The notes beneath the pieces were generated by a model. That model saw only the letters and a program-made list of their open reading frames with translations, was not told where the DNA came from and searched no databases. From Bifidobacterium breve (GTDB lineage: Bacteria; Actinomycetota; Acidimicrobiia; Acidimicrobiales; Microtrichaceae), in assembly GCA_945901935.1 (NCBI GenBank), contig CAMDLX010000011.1, positions 1 through 39,811 on the forward strand: a stretch of 39,811 nucleotides of DNA, given 5' to 3'. Shown one piece after another: positions 35,995 through 39,811 of the stretch. The translations under genes were made by a program, and so were the position numbers. Position 1 is the first letter of the stretch, and each line of letters opens with the position of its first letter.

Positions 35995-37326
35995 TCAGTC
36001 CTCAGGTAGCCCGTAGGAGCGGGCCATCTGGCTGAGTGGGTGAACTGGTTGGGTACCAGTCTCAAGGACGATGCCACCGTTGGCGAGGGAGCAGTCGCCT
36101 GCCACGGCTTCGGAGTCGGCCTTCTTTATTGCAGCTGCCATTTTGGTGGCAACCTTGCGGCTCGCCTGGAGATTCTCTTCACGTAAGCCCCACGTACCAT
36201 CGATTCCCGAGCATTCGGCCACAACAGTAATTTTGGTGCCAGTTAGCTTGAGAAGGTCACGGCTCTTTAGCCCAACGTTTTGAGCTCGCAGGTGGCAGGG
36301 AGCGTGATACGTGGTGGTCTCGGGAATATGTCCCGTGAAGTCGGCATCAAGGCCTTCACCGCCGGCTGCCTTGTCTTCACGGTGAACCTTCATCAGGTAC
36401 TCGGCTGCATCGAAGGAATGCTCGGCAACGAGTTCTGCATCTGGACCACCGACATAATCCACGTAGTCCTTCTTCAGGATGTAACCGCAGGTTGGTTGAG
36501 GCACCACAACCGCTGGGTTGCCTCCGCGGCGTTGTTCAGAGCGAATCCAACTGGCAAGAATCTTGATGTTGGTGCGGGCATTCTTGACGAATCCATCGAT
36601 GTCGCCCTGGTGAAGCACGGGTGCTCCGCAGCACACCTCGCCCGCTGGCAACTCACATGCAATGCCGTTGTGCTCGTAGACCTGAACCAGGTCTTTGCCT
36701 GTTCTGGTGTCTTGGTACTCCACCAGGCAGGTTGGGAAGAGCGCAACACGCTCGCGTTCAGGACGAGCGAGCTTGGGTGTGCGCTTCTTGAACCAAGTAG
36801 AGAATCGCGTACGTGCAAAGGGTGACAGAACTCGTTCTGCGGCAATGCCAGCAGTGGATTCAATCATTTTCCGCGGAAGCGAATTAGGAGTCTCGATAGT
36901 TTTGTTAGCTAGCGGGGCTAGGGCTGATCCGACGCGACCAGTCAGGTCTGTATGGCCCAGTGCGAAGTCAGTGACTCGCTGTTTTACTGGTCGTTTGCGC
37001 GTGGTGTGCAACACCTGCTCGGCACGCATCATCAATCGGGGGAAGTCGAGATCCCACTCGGATTGACCGGGTATGTACGGGCAGTTGACGTAGCAGAGCT
37101 TGCATTGAAAGCACTCGTCGACGATCTGATCCTGCTGCGCTGGAGTCATCGTCGCTGCATCCTGTTTGGGATCTGCGTCGATGAACTCGAAGAGGGTGGG
37201 GAATGAACTGCAGAACTTGAAACAGAGTCGGCACCCGTGGCACAGGTCGTAGACCCGAGTCATTTCTTCTCGGAGGTCGGCCTCGACAAGGTATTTGGGG
37301 TGCAGGGGGTCGTAGGTGGTGGTCAC
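35995..37326 (-). CDS. Fe-S oxidoreductase, GlpC/heterodisulfide reductase subunit-like
   Basis: Two 4Fe-4S motifs (CHGCRLCFKFC, CFQCKLCYVNC) plus CCG-type C-terminal domain (EVCCGAPVLHQGD; second copy reads ECSGIDGTWG). Confidence 0.93.
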   Translation of the reverse strand: MTTTYDPLHPKYLVEADLREEMTRVYDLCHGCRLCFKFCSSFPTLFEFIDADPKQDAATMTPAQQDQIVDECFQCKLCYVNCPYIPGQSEWDLDFPRLMMRAEQVLHTTRKRPVKQRVTDFALGHTDLTGRVGSALAPLANKTIETPNSLPRKMIESTAGIAAERVLSPFARTRFSTWFKKRTPKLARPERERVALFPTCLVEYQDTRTGKDLVQVYEHNGIACELPAGEVCCGAPVLHQGDIDGFVKNARTNIKILASWIRSEQRRGGNPAVVVPQPTCGYILKKDYVDYVGGPDAELVAEHSFDAAEYLMKVHREDKAAGGEGLDADFTGHIPETTTYHAPCHLRAQNVGLKSRDLLKLTGTKITVVAECSGIDGTWGLREENLQASRKVATKMAAAIKKADSEAVAGDCSLANGGIVLETGTQPVHPLSQMARSYGLPED

Positions 37327-37350
37327 AGAATTCTCCAGACGGTGACAGGA

Positions 37351-37376
37351 GGCGGGCCTGCCGGAGCAAGCCCGCC
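37351..37376. terminator. Intra-operon GC stem-loop between rubrerythrin and Fe-S oxidoreductase genes
   Basis: GGCGGGC (37351-37357) / GCCCGCC (37370-37376), 12-nt loop, no U-tract. Confidence 0.45.
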
Positions 37377-37390
37377 CGAGTCAGTACAAA

Positions 37391-37810
37391 TTAGCTAAGT
37401 GAGGCGAGGCCCTCACCGAAGCGTCCTGCATGGGACTTTTCGGCGCGTGCCAGTGTCTCGAGCCATTCGGCGATCTCGTCGAAGCCCTCATCGCGAGCAG
37501 TTTTCGCAAAGCCGGGGTACATCTCGGTGTACTCGTAGGTCTCACCAGCGATGGCTGAGCGGAGGTTGTCTTCAGTAGGACCGACGGGTTCTCCGGTGGC
37601 TGGATCTCCAACCTCGGCGAGGAAGTCGAAGTGACCGAACGCATGGCCAGTTTCGCCCTCTGCTACGGAGCGGAACAGAGCGGATACGTCTGGGTAGCCT
37701 TCGATATCTGCCTTCTGAGCGAAGTACAGGTAGCGGCGGTTGGCCTGGCTCTCTCCTGCGAACGCCTCCTTCAGATTCTCTTCGGTTTTGGTGCCTTGTA
37801 GGCTTGGCAT
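37391..37810 (-). CDS. Rubrerythrin family protein lacking a rubredoxin domain
   Basis: [53 protein letters not shown] and second ExxxExxH set; no CxxC. Confidence 0.95.
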   Translation of the reverse strand: MPSLQGTKTEENLKEAFAGESQANRRYLYFAQKADIEGYPDVSALFRSVAEGETGHAFGHFDFLAEVGDPATGEPVGPTEDNLRSAIAGETYEYTEMYPGFAKTARDEGFDEIAEWLETLARAEKSHAGRFGEGLASLS

Positions 37811-37931
37811 AGTTATCCCTTTCTTGTTGTGTTGTTAGGTATTGCTGGGTGACTGGATTGCTGAGTGATTGTCTAACGGCGTGGCAGCAGCCTTACTGCG
37901 TGACTGTTTAGGTCAGTGCGGAGCAGGCCGC

Positions 37932-38378
37932 CTAAGCCTCTGCCATGCGGTGCTGGTCTTTAGCTAGGCAGTGCTCGCACAGTCCGCGGACCAAGATCTC
38001 GGTTTCGGAGACTCGAAACCCCGTTGGAAGTGCCTCGTTGAACTTCAAGGAGTCAAGGTCTGCTTCGACGTCGCGCACCATGCCGCAGCCCTCGCAGACC
38101 AAATGGTGATGGGCGTCTTCAACATTGGAATCAAAGCGGGCTGATCCGGTGCCGAGATCTAGGTGGAGGATCTCTCCCATATCGGTGAGATCGTTCAGCG
38201 TCTGGTACACGGTTCGTAGCGAGATGGTGGGCATCTGCTCTGCAACCTGCTCATAGACAGTTTCGGCGCTCGGGTGGGTGTGGTTCTGGTACAGCACCCG
38301 GAAGACAGCCTGGCGTTGAGGGGTGACTTTTAGGCCACGCTCCCTAAACCGCTGGGTCAATTCCTCGGGCGAGTGCAT
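37932..38378 (-). CDS. Fur family transcriptional regulator, PerR-like
   Basis: RGLKVTPQRQAVFRVLYQNHTHPSAETVYEQV, SLRTVYQTLNDLTDMGEI, DAHHHLVCEGCGMVRDV, CEHC. Confidence 0.93.
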   Translation of the reverse strand: MHSPEELTQRFRERGLKVTPQRQAVFRVLYQNHTHPSAETVYEQVAEQMPTISLRTVYQTLNDLTDMGEILHLDLGTGSARFDSNVEDAHHHLVCEGCGMVRDVEADLDSLKFNEALPTGFRVSETEILVRGLCEHCLAKDQHRMAEA

Positions 38379-38382
38379 GCAG

Positions 38383-38415
38383 GGGATCGTATCCCTACAG
38401 ATTACTAATCTGCAA
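38383..38415 (-). promoter_or_regulatory. fur promoter with PerR-box-like 7-1-7 palindrome
   Basis: CAGATTA-C-TAATCTG (38398-38412, plus-strand reading); minus-strand TTGCAG (38415-38410), 18-nt spacer, TACGAT (38391-38386), 7 nt to ATG at 38378; second inverted repeat GGGAT-CGT-ATCCC (38383-38395) over the -10. Confidence 0.7.
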
Positions 38416-38471
38416 GCGTTGTTGACTGGGAATAGTTGAATATTGGGTGGTAGCGCTGGGCCGGGTGGGGT

Positions 38472-39811
38472 TTAGGGGCTGGGTTTGCCGTTGTGTTGGG
38501 TGTTGAGTTGGGTACCGGTTGGTGTGGTGATGATGTATCGGCCGGGTTTGTCAGGGTTTTGGGTGATGGTCCAGCCGTTTGTGTGGAGTAGTGCGTGGTG
38601 TGGTTTGCATAGGGAGACCAGGTTGTTGAGGTCTGTTGGTCCTTCGTCTTGGGCTTCTTTGACGTGGTGTAGGTCTACCCAGTTGTGTGGTGCGTCGCAT
38701 CCGGGGACGACGCATCCTTGGTCTCTGATAGCTATGGCTTTGCGTTGGTTGGGTGTTGCGTAACGAACAGCGGTTCCTAGGTCGAGTGGGATGCCGAGGC
38801 TGTTGATGATGAGTGCTTGGATTTTGGGGTCGCAGTTGAGGAGTCGGGTGGTGCCGTCTTGGAGGCGGACACCATCTGGTGTGCTGGCGTGGACGGGGTC
38901 TGAGGCTTCAATGACAAGGGTGATATCAGTTGCTGGGTTGTTCGTGGTGCCTGGTTGGGTGCTGATAGCTCTGCGGATGAGTTCGGTGAGAGCTTCAGCT
39001 AGAAGTTGTGGCCGTGTGGGGATGATGTGATCAGGGTTAGCTGCTTTGAGTTTGCGGTGATGCGCGACACGCCGGTCGGTCTCGGCGAGGAGCGCTGCTC
39101 GGATTGTTGCTGCTGTGTCGGCTACGAAATCGCCGTCGAGGTGAAGTTCACCCGACAAGCCATCTGAGAGGTTGATCCGGTTGTGGTCAGGGTTGGGTAG
39201 GTGTGCACCGTCTGGGTCAGCAAGATCGATAAGTGAGCGTATTTCGTTTGCCCATTGTTCGAACCGGACACCGGTTGTGAGGCTGATGAACTCTGCTTGT
39301 AACGCAACCATGATGGGTTCAACCCGTGTGACACACAACTTTGACAGCAGTGCTGCATGATCGGCGGTGATGATCCCGTTGCGTAACGCGTCAGCTACCT
39401 CAGGTAACACGGATCGCAATTTGCGGGCAGTTGACACCATCCGCGACGCAACAGGGCGTGCGAGGAGATATTCGTGACCTAACCATGCGTTCATGACTAG
39501 GCCTTTGGTGCGTAACGAAACGTTCCGGGCGTCGAGTTCACCCACGACTGTTAACCGGGCTGAATCCAACGCACGTTGGGCTGATTCCAACACATCAGAC
39601 AACCCAACAAGCACCTCATCAGACACCACACCCACACCAGCCCCAGAACCAGCAGAACCTGCAGAACTCACACCTGCAACAAGGTTCGCTAACGCAACCA
39701 AACCACCCGCACCCTGACCCGCAACAACACCCAACTCCACACCCAAACCAAAACCAGATACGGGCGCTGCCTGATCAGCTTTGGAGGGGATTGCTTCGGG
39801 GTCTTCAGGAT
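38472..39811 (-). CDS. DUF222 / HNH endonuclease domain protein (13E12-like), probably extends past right edge
   Basis: RKAIAIRDQGCVVPGCDAPHNWVDLHHVKEAQDEGPTDLNNLVSLCKPHHALLHTNGW. The frame upstream of the TTG at 39746 stays open to the window end (...DPEAIPSKADQAAPVSGFGLGVELG). Confidence 0.9.
   Translation of the reverse strand, partial: PEDPEAIPSKADQAAPVSGFGLGVELGVVAGQGAGGLVALANLVAGVSSAGSAGSGAGVGVVSDEVLVGLSDVLESAQRALDSARLTVVGELDARNVSLRTKGLVMNAWLGHEYLLARPVASRMVSTARKLRSVLPEVADALRNGIITADHAALLSKLCVTRVEPIMVALQAEFISLTTGVRFEQWANEIRSLIDLADPDGAHLPNPDHNRINLSDGLSGELHLDGDFVADTAATIRAALLAETDRRVAHHRKLKAANPDHIIPTRPQLLAEALTELIRRAISTQPGTTNNPATDITLVIEASDPVHASTPDGVRLQDGTTRLLNCDPKIQALIINSLGIPLDLGTAVRYATPNQRKAIAIRDQGCVVPGCDAPHNWVDLHHVKEAQDEGPTDLNNLVSLCKPHHALLHTNGWTITQNPDKPGRYIITTPTGTQLNTQHNGKPSP

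Noticed and set aside
1-39811. tRNA, rRNA or riboswitch genes
   Set aside because: I looked in the intergenic gaps for cloverleaf-like or conserved riboswitch cores (including upstream of the MgtE-like and ssu genes) and saw none; a tRNAscan/Rfam run would be needed to exclude them.

Overview
The window is about 39.8 kb of a moderately high-GC actinobacterial-type chromosome. It is densely coded, with about 36 supported CDS, mostly on the minus strand. I saw no rRNA, tRNA, CRISPR array, phage or IS element. Main blocks, left to right: an FtsX/LolD-type ABC exporter (left edge); envelope glycan genes (GT2, GT-C-like membrane protein, two tandem acyltransferase-3 paralogs) interrupted by a 1-Cys peroxiredoxin and a phasin-like small ORF; topoisomerase IV parE and parC flanking an Rrf2 regulator and an ssuABC-like sulfonate importer; an amidase; an acyl-CoA/lipid-type catabolic block (SDRs, LLM oxidoreductase, crotonase, ABC1/UbiB kinase, hotdog thioesterase, LbH acyltransferase, APH kinase, alkylsulfatase-like MBL hydrolase, paired acyl-CoA dehydrogenases); PIN-PhoH ATPase; MgtE-like transporter; type I sulfatase; amidohydrolase; a PerR/Fur-rubrerythrin-FeS oxidoreductase-DUF3501 redox operon; and a DUF222/HNH gene running off the right edge. 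The observations most worth follow-up are: (a) a phasin-like gene with an 18-bp perfect palindrome over its -10 and an in-frame post-stop tail of hexapeptide repeats; (b) a 47-bp perfect duplication carrying four identical hairpins across the ABC1 stop codon; (c) a recurrent pattern of micro-tandem repeats near gene ends; (d) a third-position G/T to A/C switch inside the DUF222/HNH gene; (e) a PerR-box-like 7-1-7 palindrome in an apparently leaderless fur promoter; (f) a PIN-PhoH gene with no canonical start codon upstream of its catalytic motif. Calls come from reading motifs in the translations; no database search was run.
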